Below, in pieces: positions 28,492 through 36,761 of a stretch of 64,000 nucleotides of DNA (positions are counted from its first letter, which is position 1; each line of letters opens with the position of its first letter). Made by a program: the position numbers and the translations under genes. Source of the stretch: an uncultured Peptococcaceae bacterium (GTDB lineage: Bacteria > Bacillota > Peptococcia > Peptococcales > Peptococcaceae); NCBI GenBank assembly GCA_910585405.1, contig CAJUDO010000017.1, positions 1-64,000 on the forward strand, given 5' to 3'. A model generated the notes under the pieces. The model saw only the letters and a program-made list of their open reading frames with translations. It made no database searches and was not told the origin of the DNA.

Positions 28492-29145
28492 ATGCACAAT
28501 TGTTATCCGTTTTCACTGCAGCCTTTGCCATATGCCTGCAATGGCTTAGCGCCCTGTTTGAATCGGGAAACTGTCTGCAATCATTATGAGCATCATCACC
28601 GCAACTATGTAAATAATCTCAATCAAGCCCTGCTGCGTTATCCTGCTTATCAAAGCTGGACATTAGAACAGCTGTTGACCGATGGTGAATGTTTGCCGGA
28701 GGAAATCCGCACTAAGGTTTTGCGCAATGCCGGAGGCGTATATAATCACAATTTGTACTGGAACAGCATGACGCCTCGCAGTTCAGGCTGTCCTATGGGG
28801 ACGTTAGGCAGAGCCATTCATGAAAAATATCAATCCTTTGCGCTATTTCAACAGCAATTTCAGACCAGTGCCGCAGCAGTTTTTGGCTCCGGTTGGCTTT
28901 GGCTGGCAGTCGACGGCGATGATACGTTGCAAATCTGTCATACTGCCAATCAGGATGTTTTAGATTTACAGCAGTTTCAGCCGCTATTGGTCTTAGATTT
29001 GTGGGAACATGCTTATTATCTGCAATATCGTTATAATCGAGAACGCTACACAGAAAACTGGTGGCATCTAGTTAACTGGCAGTTTGCAGAAAATCAGTAC
29101 CAAAATCGCAGCGCTGCAATTTACAGGACTGAAAATTTAGATTAA
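28492..29145 (+). CDS. sodA: Superoxide dismutase (Fe/Mn family)
   Basis: The 217-residue enzyme dismutates superoxide. The four metal ligands are present: His31 in NHYEHHHRNYV, the His of VYNHNLYWNSM, and the Asp and His of LDLWEHAYYLQY. The GSGWLWLAV segment is also family-typical. There is no signal peptide. It stands alone between terminators and is convergent with the Rrf2/IscR regulator. Iron versus manganese preference cannot be read reliably. Confidence 0.93.
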   Translation: MHNCYPFSLQPLPYACNGLAPCLNRETVCNHYEHHHRNYVNNLNQALLRYPAYQSWTLEQLLTDGECLPEEIRTKVLRNAGGVYNHNLYWNSMTPRSSGCPMGTLGRAIHEKYQSFALFQQQFQTSAAAVFGSGWLWLAVDGDDTLQICHTANQDVLDLQQFQPLLVLDLWEHAYYLQYRYNRERYTENWWHLVNWQFAENQYQNRSAAIYRTENLD

Positions 29146-29479
29146 AATTTTTTCAGTTTAGATAAAAATAAAAAATACTCTGTCATGGTCAGAGAATATA
29201 AAAGATAATCGTACATTTCTGCAGGAAAAAGACGGTGTAGGTATCATATCATTCCTATACCGTTTTTTTCTGCATTTTTGCATTCTATCCGAGAAAATAG
29301 TTTTTCTTTGCAGCAGTATTATTTTACTCATTTCCTGCAGCAAAAAGCCTTTTAGTATTGGACAGTAATTCAGATCGTTTTGAGCAAGTAAAGAAGCTTA
29401 TTTGATATCATCTCTTTAGTTAAGAAATGATAGAACAGTATAAAAAGCAAGTGTTTGTTAATGATATTTCTATCTTAAT
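29146..29479. other. Intergenic region between sodA and the Rrf2 regulator
   Basis: This convergent gap holds the bidirectional terminator at 29222-29270. No gene or RNA motif was recognised in the rest. Confidence 0.5.
29222..29270. terminator. Bidirectional terminator for sodA and iscR
   Basis: GACGGTGTAGG pairs with CCTATACCGT, and outer A-rich/T-rich arms continue the stem. T7 follows on the plus strand and a T-rich run on the minus strand. Confidence 0.8.
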
Positions 29480-29890
29480 TCAAGGATTTTTATTGCACAA
29501 ATCTGCTAAAGAGAATTGTGACAAATAATCAGAAATAACTTTATCCAGTCCCCGCCATATGAGAAGAGTACTGCAATTATTACTTCGAGGACAGGCGTCC
29601 TGTCCCGGTTCCAAGCAGGTAACGGGAACCAATGGCCCTTCCATCAATTCAAGAATAGACTTTATATTGTATTCTTCCGGAGAGTGATTCAGCCGATAGC
29701 CACCGCCTTTTCCCCGCATGGTAGCAAGCATTCTATTTTTTACTAGTTCTTTCACTATGATCTCCAGATACTTTTCAGAAATTTCTTGACGAGCGGCTAC
29801 ATCCTTCAACGGCACAAATCCATCCCCCTGATGTTCCGCGATATCTACTAGAAATCGTAATGCGTATCTGCCCTTTGTGGAAATCATCAT
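29480..29890 (-). CDS. iscR: Rrf2 family transcriptional regulator, IscR-like
   Basis: The 136-residue regulator has a winged-helix N-domain (STKGRYALRFLVDIAEH, ISEKYLEIIVKELVKNRML, RGKGGGYRLN). Three cysteines, at 92, 100 and 106, match the Fe-S ligand region of IscR (CX7CX5C here against CX5CX5C in E. coli). It lies divergent from metY-iscS-iscU, and a shared 12-bp motif sits in both promoters. It therefore probably senses Fe-S or cysteine status and represses both directions. A CymR-type role in cysteine control is the alternative. Confidence 0.85.
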   Translation of the reverse strand: MMISTKGRYALRFLVDIAEHQGDGFVPLKDVAARQEISEKYLEIIVKELVKNRMLATMRGKGGGYRLNHSPEEYNIKSILELMEGPLVPVTCLEPGQDACPRSNNCSTLLIWRGLDKVISDYLSQFSLADLCNKNP

Positions 29891-29913
29891 AAAAATTCCC
29901 CCTAATTTTTCCT

Positions 29914-29942
29914 ATCATACCACAAGGTTAATAGGATTTCAA
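29914..29942 (-). promoter_or_regulatory. iscR promoter with internal operator
   Basis: On the minus strand TTGAAA and TATGAT are 17 bp apart. The spacer contains TCCTATTAACCT, the inverse of the motif seen in the metY promoter. Together with TCCTATCATACC next to it, this forms an imperfect inverted repeat. Confidence 0.7.
29925..29936 (+). promoter_or_regulatory. Candidate Rrf2 operator 1
   Basis: AGGTTAATAGGA is an exact copy of the element at 29972-29983. It lies in the -35/-10 spacer of the iscR promoter. Confidence 0.65.
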
Positions 29943-29961
29943 GCGATATTATATAAACATA

Positions 29962-29990
29962 TTGACAAAGTAGGTTAATAGGAATATAAT
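29962..29990 (+). promoter_or_regulatory. metY-iscS-iscU promoter
   Basis: TTGACA and TATAAT are separated by 17 bp, a near-consensus promoter 32 bp before the metY start codon. Operator 2 lies inside the spacer, so binding would block RNA polymerase. Confidence 0.8.
29972..29983 (+). promoter_or_regulatory. Candidate Rrf2 operator 2
   Basis: AGGTTAATAGGA is identical to the motif at 29925-29936, 47 bp away. It sits between the -35 and -10 boxes of the metY promoter. Confidence 0.7.
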
Positions 29991-30021
29991 GGCGTTAATT
30001 TAGAGAGAAGGGGAGTTTTCT

Positions 30022-31308
30022 ATGAGTTATAAGTTTGAGACATTGCAGCTTCATGTGGGACAAGAAAAACCGGACCCAGCTACCGATGCCCGGGCGGTAC
30101 CAATTTATCAGACAACATCTTACGTATTCCGGGATTCCGCTCACGCAGCAGCCCGTTTTGAGTTGGCTGAAGCTGGAAACATCTATGGGCGACTGACTAA
30201 CTCCACCCAAGACGTATTAGAAAAGCGTATCGCAGCCTTGGAGGGTGGTGTGGCGGCCTTAGCCACCGCATCTGGTGCTGCGGCAATCACTTATACTATT
30301 CAGGCTTTAGCTCAGGCGGGAGAACACATTGTGGCTCAAAAAACCATTTATGGAGGCAGCTATAACTTGTTGGCTCATACCCTGCCTCAGTATGGTATAT
30401 CTACTACTTTTGTGGATATCCATGATCTGGATGCTGTTACTGCCGCTATCCAGTCTAATACTAAGGCAATTTATTTGGAGACATTGGGAAATCCAAACAG
30501 TGATGTTCCTGATATTGACGCAATTGCAAAAATTGCTCATGTCCATGGTTTGCCTCTGGTCATTGATAATACCTTTGGCACTCCTTACCTTATTCGGCCT
30601 ATTGAGCACGGAGCAGATATAGTAGTTCATTCAGCTACTAAATTTATAGGCGGCCACGGTACCACTTTGGGTGGCATTATTGTTGATAGTGGTAAATTCG
30701 ATTGGAAAGCTTCGGGAAAATATGCCCCTATTGCCGAGGCTAATCCTAGCTATCACCAAGTCAGTTTTGTGGATATCGCTGGTCCTGCTGCCTTTGTCAC
30801 CTACGTCCGGGCTATTCTTCTGCGAGATATGGGAGCGACGATCTCTCCTTTTGCGGCGTTCTTGCTTTTACAAGGTGTTGAGACGCTTTCTCTACGAGTA
30901 GAGCGACACGCTGAAAATACCAGAAAGGTGGTAGAGTATCTGGCTAACCACCCCCAAGTGGAAAAAGTTAATCATCCCAGTCTGCCTGACCATCCCAATC
31001 ATGAACTATACGAGAAATATTTTCCAAACGGCGGTGCATCCATTTTTACTTTTGAAATCAAAGGCGGGCAGGCGGAAGCTCACAAGTTTATTGATAATCT
31101 GGAGATTTTTTCTTTACTTGCCAATGTGGCAGACGTGAAGTCCCTTGTTATCCATCCTGCTACTACTACACATTCCCAACTTTCTTCCGAGGAATTGTTG
31201 GAGCAGGGCATTAAGCCTAACACCATCCGACTTTCTATCGGTACAGAGCACATTGACGATATCATCGCTGATCTGGAGAAGGGTTTTGCTGCCGTAACAC
31301 AAAAGTAG
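30022..31308 (+). CDS. metY: O-acetylhomoserine sulfhydrylase / homocysteine synthase
   Basis: The 428-residue PLP enzyme makes homocysteine from O-acetylhomoserine and sulfide. FETLQLHVGQEKPDPATDARAV and PIYQTTSYVF are MetY-type N-terminal motifs. SATKFIGGHGTTLGG carries the PLP lysine. The long insertion after it (KFDWKASGKYAPIAEANPSY) separates MetY from cystathionine gamma-synthase. It heads an operon with iscS and iscU under the Rrf2-controlled promoter, tying sulfur assimilation to Fe-S assembly. Confidence 0.93.
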   Translation: MSYKFETLQLHVGQEKPDPATDARAVPIYQTTSYVFRDSAHAAARFELAEAGNIYGRLTNSTQDVLEKRIAALEGGVAALATASGAAAITYTIQALAQAGEHIVAQKTIYGGSYNLLAHTLPQYGISTTFVDIHDLDAVTAAIQSNTKAIYLETLGNPNSDVPDIDAIAKIAHVHGLPLVIDNTFGTPYLIRPIEHGADIVVHSATKFIGGHGTTLGGIIVDSGKFDWKASGKYAPIAEANPSYHQVSFVDIAGPAAFVTYVRAILLRDMGATISPFAAFLLLQGVETLSLRVERHAENTRKVVEYLANHPQVEKVNHPSLPDHPNHELYEKYFPNGGASIFTFEIKGGQAEAHKFIDNLEIFSLLANVADVKSLVIHPATTTHSQLSSEELLEQGIKPNTIRLSIGTEHIDDIIADLEKGFAAVTQK

Positions 31309-31407
31309 AAGGAGAAATATTTGTCCACACCATTGTTTGTCGGTTAAATAAAAAATGAACATGTTGATAGAGGTGCTGGTGTGTTCTTGTTGGAAAGGAG
31401 TTTTACT

Positions 31408-32592
31408 ATGATTTACGCGGACAATGCGGCCACCACAAAAATGAGTGAGGCTGCCATCAGTGCTATGCTGAATTGCATAGAAGAGAGTTGGGGGAATCCC
31501 TCCAGTTTGTATAGAATGGGACAGCGGGCGAAAGAAGTTATGGAAGATGCCCGAAAGCGGGTTGCTGTATGTATTGCTGCATCTCCTGAGGAAATCACTT
31601 TTACTTCTGGAGGCAGCGAGGCGGACAATCAGGCTATCCGTTCCGCCGCTTTACTAGGGGCGAGGAGGGAAAAAAAACACGTTATATCTACGACTATTGA
31701 GCACCATGCTGTTTTGCATACACTGAAAAAACTAGAAAATGAAGGTTTTGAGATAGAATTGTTGCCTGTAAATGAGATGGGGATGGTTACTGTTCAACAA
31801 GTGGCTGATGCTATCCGGGAGGACACTGCTTTAGTTACTATCATGTATGCCAATAATGAGATTGGCACCATCATGCCTATTTCAGAGATCGGCGCAGTAT
31901 GTCGGAAAAGAGGTGTTATTTTCCACACAGATGCAGTACAGGCAGTGGGACATTTGCCTATTGATGTTAAAAAACAGAATATTGATATGCTTTCTATTTC
32001 CGCCCATAAATTCCACGGTCCCAAAGGAATTGGTGTACTGTATGCCCGACAGGGAATTCCACTGGTCAATCTAATCGAAGGTGGAGCACAGGAGCGGGGC
32101 AAACGGGCGGGAACAGAGAATGTTCCTGCTATCGTAGGTATGGCAGCAGCATTGGAAGACTCCTGCGTACATATGGAAGAATACACTGCCAAAGTTTCTG
32201 CCTTACGGGAACTGCTCATTACGGGACTTTCTAAAATTCCCCACTGCATCCTGAATGGGGACCCAATAAATCGACTTTCCGGCAATGTCAATTTTTGCTT
32301 TGAAGGGATCGAAGGGGAAAGTCTGCTTCTGCTTTTAGATGATAGAGGTATTTGTGCTTCCTCTGGATCGGCCTGTACCTCAGGTTCCCTAGAACCCAGC
32401 CATGTTTTGTTGGCTATTGGACGGCCTCATGAGGTAGCGCATGGTTCTTTGCGATTGTCCCTGTGTGAGGAAAACACGGAAGATGATGTGAATAAGATTT
32501 TGAAAGTTGTTCCGGAGGTTGTAGCCTATCTGCGCAATATGTCACCATTATGGAAGGATAAGGTCAGCGGAAAGAAAAAATTTGTTCTTTAA
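31408..32592 (+). CDS. iscS: Cysteine desulfurase (NifS/IscS)
   Basis: The about 394-residue PLP enzyme takes sulfur from cysteine for Fe-S clusters. It starts MIYADNAATTKMSEAA, carries the PLP lysine in ISAHKFHGPKGIGVLY, and has the active-site cysteine loop SSGSACTSGSLEPSHVL. ATG at 31408 has AAAGGAG 7 bases upstream. It is 13 bp before the scaffold gene, which matches the NifS-NifU pairing of anaerobes. Confidence 0.94.
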   Translation: MIYADNAATTKMSEAAISAMLNCIEESWGNPSSLYRMGQRAKEVMEDARKRVAVCIAASPEEITFTSGGSEADNQAIRSAALLGARREKKHVISTTIEHHAVLHTLKKLENEGFEIELLPVNEMGMVTVQQVADAIREDTALVTIMYANNEIGTIMPISEIGAVCRKRGVIFHTDAVQAVGHLPIDVKKQNIDMLSISAHKFHGPKGIGVLYARQGIPLVNLIEGGAQERGKRAGTENVPAIVGMAAALEDSCVHMEEYTAKVSALRELLITGLSKIPHCILNGDPINRLSGNVNFCFEGIEGESLLLLLDDRGICASSGSACTSGSLEPSHVLLAIGRPHEVAHGSLRLSLCEENTEDDVNKILKVVPEVVAYLRNMSPLWKDKVSGKKKFVL

Positions 32593-32605
32593 GGAGGGTT
32601 TTATA

Positions 32606-33037
32606 ATGGCGCTTTACAGCGAGAAAGTAATGGATCATTTTCGAAATCCCCGAAATGTGGGGGTGATTGAAGATGCAGACGGGGTTGGTGAAGTGGGTAA
32701 TGCTGTCTGTGGAGATATTATGAAGATTTATCTTAAAATTGAGGATAATATTGTGACTGATGTAAAATTTGAGACCTTCGGCTGCGGTTCTGCTATCGCC
32801 TCTAGTTCTATGGCCACTGAACTCATCAAGGGTAAGCCTCTTTCAGAAGTGCTAAAGCTCACCAACAAGGCAGTCACCGAGGCATTGGGCGGCTTGCCCG
32901 CTCACAAGCTGCATTGCTCTGTCTTAGCAGAAGAGGCTATTCAGGCAGCACTGAAGGACTACTATGATAGACGGGGGATGAACTACGATCCAAAGAAATT
33001 TCTTGACAGCAGTTCTTATGAGGATTTCCACAGGTAA
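32606..33037 (+). CDS. iscU: Fe-S cluster assembly scaffold (IscU/NifU N-terminal type)
   Basis: The 143-residue scaffold has the three conserved cysteines in GNAVCGD, FGCGSAIASSSM and LHCSVLAEEAI. ALYSEKVMDHFRNPRNVG is the family start. ATG at 32606 follows AAGGAGGG. Length fits NifU-like scaffolds found next to NifS in anaerobes, with a C-terminal extension of about 25 residues. It is the last gene of the operon. Confidence 0.94.
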   Translation: MALYSEKVMDHFRNPRNVGVIEDADGVGEVGNAVCGDIMKIYLKIEDNIVTDVKFETFGCGSAIASSSMATELIKGKPLSEVLKLTNKAVTEALGGLPAHKLHCSVLAEEAIQAALKDYYDRRGMNYDPKKFLDSSSYEDFHR

Positions 33038-33056
33038 GAAAAAATTGATTGTCATG

Positions 33057-33091
33057 AGCAGCGGCGTGATTTCTCTGCCGTTGCTTTTTTG
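33057..33091 (+). terminator. metY-iscS-iscU operon terminator
   Basis: AGCAGCGGC pairs with GCCGTTGCT, followed by TTTTTT, just after iscU. Confidence 0.85.
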
Positions 33092-33302
33092 TCCAAATAA
33101 ACAGAATATGACTGCATTGGTTTTACTGTGAAACTATTTCAAAGTGAAGACGTTAAATCATAGAAAAAATGCTATTCTCTGGACAAAGTGGAGGATGCCA
33201 CAGCTCAATGCATAGGCATCCCTTACCATATGTTGAGAGAGTCAATCTTTTTTGTAACAATTATTCCAGATAAAAATTATTAGTACCTATATGATGGTAC
33301 GA

Positions 33303-34802
33303 TTAGCGTAATGGAAGGGTAATATTATCGAACTGTTTTACATAAAAGGTAATCCGCCATTCCATATCATGCTGCACAGGTTCAAAGTGCAGTGCAGAAC
33401 ACGCAGTGTGGAGCTTCTCCTCTTGTGCTGTTTCATCTGCAAAAGCGAAAGCAATAAAATGAGCCGTAGAAGGTGTAAATGAATTGTTGGAAGGATTTAT
33501 CTCAATTGGGCTTTCGCTGTCTTCGCAGTCATGAATCTCAATATGCTCTGATGTTTTCGGTGAAAGTGTATAGCTCATGGCAGTGAGATGCGTCGGATAA
33601 ATCCAGCGGTCAGATTGAAAACTGCTCTGTGACAAGGTGTGCTGCTCCAATTCCTGCATGGTCAAGGTGTATTCTGTTTGACTTACAGGATGGATAAAGC
33701 GGAAAGCATCTCCGGGTGCTTTCAATTTGAAATGAGGACCTGGGACGCCCACAGGGTCCTGTTCCATGGTGAGAGAAAGCGTTTTGATTTCAGGGCGGCG
33801 TTTATATTTCCATGGAAAGGAATTTCTATAAATGACCCATCCGTATGCGGCGTCCAAACCATAATGCTCCATAATCCAATTTTCCTGTGATACGCTGCGC
33901 GCTTCTTCCTGCAGACAGGGATTAAAGCTGGTAGCGCAGCCGAGAGAAGGCTGTAGCGTTTGTCCGTTTATTTCCAGCTGCGGTTTAAACTGAAAACGAA
34001 GAGGGTTGTCCAGCTCTATTTTCATTTGCTGTTCCTGCGTAAAGTTTTCGCAGGAATCGTTTTCTTTGCTCAGGTTCCACTTTTTGAGGAAGGTACGGAT
34101 TGCTTCCGGCTCAACGCGCATACAAAAATCAACAACCAAACCTTTGCTGCAGGAATATACTGCGGGAATCAGCCAGTGCGCACCTGCCCATTCAAATTGC
34201 TTGCCAATGGTAATTTCTTTTCCAGCATGGTCTTTTCCATCATGTCCCCAGAAAGTTCCTCCAAAATAAACTTTCCATTGGGGGGCGACAGGCTTTGCTG
34301 CCGGATTCAAATCTATGTCGTAATACTCCTCTGTATACTTGATTTTGCTGTAATTGAAGGATGATTGCAGTGACTTGATAGATTCCCACGGCTCTTCCAT
34401 AGCCGTCAAGTTCATCTTATCGGCAATCTCCGCCAGTGTGCTCTCCTGCTCCTCTGTTATGGGATTCTCCTTCAAAAAGGCTTCAAATTGCATCTTGTCC
34501 CACATCCATGTTTGCTCTAAGGCGTCAGCGTGGCCGCAGGCTAGCAGTAAACGCAGAAAATCTGTAAAATTTTCTGCCAAGGGGTGGACATAATCAGGAG
34601 CGGCATTCATGGGGCTGACTGCAAAAACCATCTCTCCAAAACCGCGGATGAAACAGTAATGAATACCGTCCACACCGGCCCAACCGATGATGCTGGTCCC
34701 TTTGGGCGTACAGAAATAAACAGCTTCATTTGCGCTGTGTTCTACGCCAAGGGGAGCAAGATCAATATTCTTCTTCAAAAATTTATGATAGGTGTTTGCC
34801 AT
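33303..34802 (-). CDS. Hypothetical protein, about 499 residues
   Basis: The protein is soluble-looking, with no signal peptide or membrane helix. It is rich in aromatic residues and short beta segments. It starts MANTYHKFLKKNIDLAPLGVEH at an ATG with GGGAGA upstream. Notable segments are KGTSIIGWAGVDGIHYCFIRGFGEMVF near the start and QWKVYFGGTFWGHDGKDHAGKE in the middle. No known family or catalytic motif is recognised. It is a single-gene unit between convergent and divergent neighbours. The in-frame ATG 21 codons upstream lacks a good site. Confidence 0.75.
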   Translation of the reverse strand: MANTYHKFLKKNIDLAPLGVEHSANEAVYFCTPKGTSIIGWAGVDGIHYCFIRGFGEMVFAVSPMNAAPDYVHPLAENFTDFLRLLLACGHADALEQTWMWDKMQFEAFLKENPITEEQESTLAEIADKMNLTAMEEPWESIKSLQSSFNYSKIKYTEEYYDIDLNPAAKPVAPQWKVYFGGTFWGHDGKDHAGKEITIGKQFEWAGAHWLIPAVYSCSKGLVVDFCMRVEPEAIRTFLKKWNLSKENDSCENFTQEQQMKIELDNPLRFQFKPQLEINGQTLQPSLGCATSFNPCLQEEARSVSQENWIMEHYGLDAAYGWVIYRNSFPWKYKRRPEIKTLSLTMEQDPVGVPGPHFKLKAPGDAFRFIHPVSQTEYTLTMQELEQHTLSQSSFQSDRWIYPTHLTAMSYTLSPKTSEHIEIHDCEDSESPIEINPSNNSFTPSTAHFIAFAFADETAQEEKLHTACSALHFEPVQHDMEWRITFYVKQFDNITLPLR

Positions 34803-34955
34803 ACAAGATATCTCCCTGTTCAGTACTTTCTTTTCACTATAACACAATTGTAGAAACAAATCCATAAAAACTACTTACGTAATAACTGTATAAGACGGAT
34901 TTCCCAAATTGCAGGATATATGCAGAAAAAAATTTGTGAAGGAGGCGCAGTTGAT

Positions 34956-34995
34956 TTTACATCAATTTTACAAAACTGCTCTTTTGAATTTTACA
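34956..34995 (+). promoter_or_regulatory. PhoP-box-like direct repeats upstream of pstS
   Basis: TTTACA occurs at 34956-34961, 34967-34972 and 34990-34995. The first two are spaced 11 bp and the third about two turns further. The TTTACA-like hexamer with 11-bp period matches the Bacillus-type PhoP box, and a PhoB/PhoR pair is encoded at the end of this locus. Confidence 0.55.
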
Positions 34996-35050
34996 GTGTA
35001 GGCGTATTTTTATCTTTGTAATCCACATATTGAGATAGGAGAAGAGAAAA

Positions 35051-35881
35051 ATGAAAACAGAAACGAAGAAAAAAGTGAAAAAAATGCTCGCATGTATGAT
35101 GGTAGCGACAACTTTGGTGATGGCAGCGACAGGTTGCTCGCAAAAAGAAGCGGGAACGGTATCTACTGATGGTTCTACTTCCATGGAAAAAGTCATTGGC
35201 GCATTGGGAGAGGCATTTGAGGGACAAAATTCCGGTGTGACTTTTACGTACAATCCCACAGGTTCTGGTTCCGGTATTCAGGCTGTGAAGGAAGGTCGTT
35301 GTGATATTGGTTTGTCCAGTCGTGATTTGAAAGATGAAGAAATTGCCGATGGATTAAAGGCTACTGTGCTCGCTTACGACGGGATTGCAGTGATTGTGAA
35401 TCCAGAGAATCCTGTTGTGGATTTGGATATGGACAGTATTTCTAAAATTTACACAGGTGAGATTACCAATTGGAAAGATGTGGGTGGACAGGATGCAGAA
35501 ATTGTTTTGATAGGTCGCGAAGCAGGCAGCGGTACCAGAGATGGATTTGAATCCATCACAAAAACAGAGGATGCCTGCCAGTATCGTCAGGAATTAACCT
35601 CGACCGGCGACGTCATTACAGCAGTTTCTCAGAATCCTGCAGCAATTGGTTATGCTTCTCTTGCTTCGGTCAATGAACAAGTACAGACTGTTCGCGTAAA
35701 TGGAGTAGAACCTACAGAGGACAGCATAAAAGATGGCAGTTATGTGATTCAGCGTCCCTTTATCCTAGTTACCAAAGAAGATACCCCTCTTTCTGATACT
35801 GCACAAAAATTCTTTGATTTTGCTACTTCTGTTGAGGCAGCTCAATTTATCTCTGCTGCCGGTGCAGTTTCGGTACACTGA
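35051..35881 (+). CDS. pstS: Phosphate ABC transporter substrate-binding lipoprotein PstS
   Basis: The 276-residue phosphate-binding lipoprotein has a basic start, hydrophobic run and lipobox MAATGC at about residues 25-30. Phosphate-site segments are STDGSTSMEKV, NPTGSGSGIQAV, GLSSRDLKDEE and IGREAGSGTRDGFE. It heads pstS-C-A-B-phoU, and its stop overlaps the pstC start by one base. Confidence 0.95.
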   Translation: MKTETKKKVKKMLACMMVATTLVMAATGCSQKEAGTVSTDGSTSMEKVIGALGEAFEGQNSGVTFTYNPTGSGSGIQAVKEGRCDIGLSSRDLKDEEIADGLKATVLAYDGIAVIVNPENPVVDLDMDSISKIYTGEITNWKDVGGQDAEIVLIGREAGSGTRDGFESITKTEDACQYRQELTSTGDVITAVSQNPAAIGYASLASVNEQVQTVRVNGVEPTEDSIKDGSYVIQRPFILVTKEDTPLSDTAQKFFDFATSVEAAQFISAAGAVSVH

Positions 35882-36759
35882 TGATGGGATGCAGAAAACA
35901 GGCGGTAGAAACCGTCGTTCACGGGATATTTTTACTCCTCGGTTTGATTACGGTAGGCTGCGTATTGCTGATTACTGTATATTTGATTGTATCCGGGATT
36001 CCCGCTATCAGAGAAATTGGACTTGCCGCATTCTTGCTCGGTGATACCTGGGCCTCTACTGCGGCGGAACCGTCCTTCGGGATTTTGCCTTTTATTCTGA
36101 CCAGTGTTTACGGTACGGCTGGCGCTATCTTTTTCGGGGTTCCCGTAGGCTTTATGACAGCAGTGTATTTGGCGAAAATGGCTCCTCCGAAAATAAAAGC
36201 TGTAGTAGAAGCTGCAGTGAGTCTTTTGGCAGGGATTCCTTCCGTCGTTTATGGGTTGGTCGGTATGTTGGTCTTGGTGCCGGGAATCCGCGTACTGTTT
36301 CATGTGCCTGACGGAGCCAGCCTGTTGGCGGCAATCATTGTTCTGGCAATCATGATTTTGCCTTCCATCATAAAAGTGTCTGTCACTGCTCTGGAGGCTG
36401 TTTCTCCAGAGTATGAGGACGCTTCCTTAGCGTTGGGTGCAACTCCCATTGAAACGTATTTTAAAGTATCAGTTCCTGCCGCAAAAAGCGGCATTGCAGC
36501 AGCAGTAGTGTTAGGTGTGGGCAGGGCGATCGGGGAGGCCATGGCGGTCATTATGGTATCGGGAAATGTGGCCAATATGCCTTCTCTGTTTCAAAGTGTC
36601 CGGTTTCTTACAACTGCTGTGGCCAGTGAAATGTCTTATGCCAGTCCTGAAAGCTTGCAGCGGCAGGCGTTGTTCTCTATCGCTTTGGTACTGTATCTGT
36701 TCATTTTACTCATTAATGCTGCGTTGAATTTTTTCTTAAAGCGCAGTAAGGAGGGTTAA
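35881..36759 (+). CDS. pstC: Phosphate ABC transporter permease PstC
   Basis: The 292-residue inner-membrane permease has six predicted helices. The PstC-type motif FGVPVGFMTAVYLAKMAPPKIK is followed by GIPSVVYGLVGM. The EAA-like loop reads EYEDASLALGATPIETYFKVSVPAAKSGI. ATG overlaps the pstS stop. With PstA it forms the phosphate channel. Confidence 0.95.
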   Translation: MMGCRKQAVETVVHGIFLLLGLITVGCVLLITVYLIVSGIPAIREIGLAAFLLGDTWASTAAEPSFGILPFILTSVYGTAGAIFFGVPVGFMTAVYLAKMAPPKIKAVVEAAVSLLAGIPSVVYGLVGMLVLVPGIRVLFHVPDGASLLAAIIVLAIMILPSIIKVSVTALEAVSPEYEDASLALGATPIETYFKVSVPAAKSGIAAAVVLGVGRAIGEAMAVIMVSGNVANMPSLFQSVRFLTTAVASEMSYASPESLQRQALFSIALVLYLFILLINAALNFFLKRSKEG

Positions 36760-36761
36760 GG

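Noticed and set aside
34951..35001. 16-codon ORF starting TTG with an AAGGAGG site just before pstS
   Set aside because: It overlaps the PhoP-box-like repeats, so the true transcript probably starts downstream; no conserved leader-peptide features such as a codon run.
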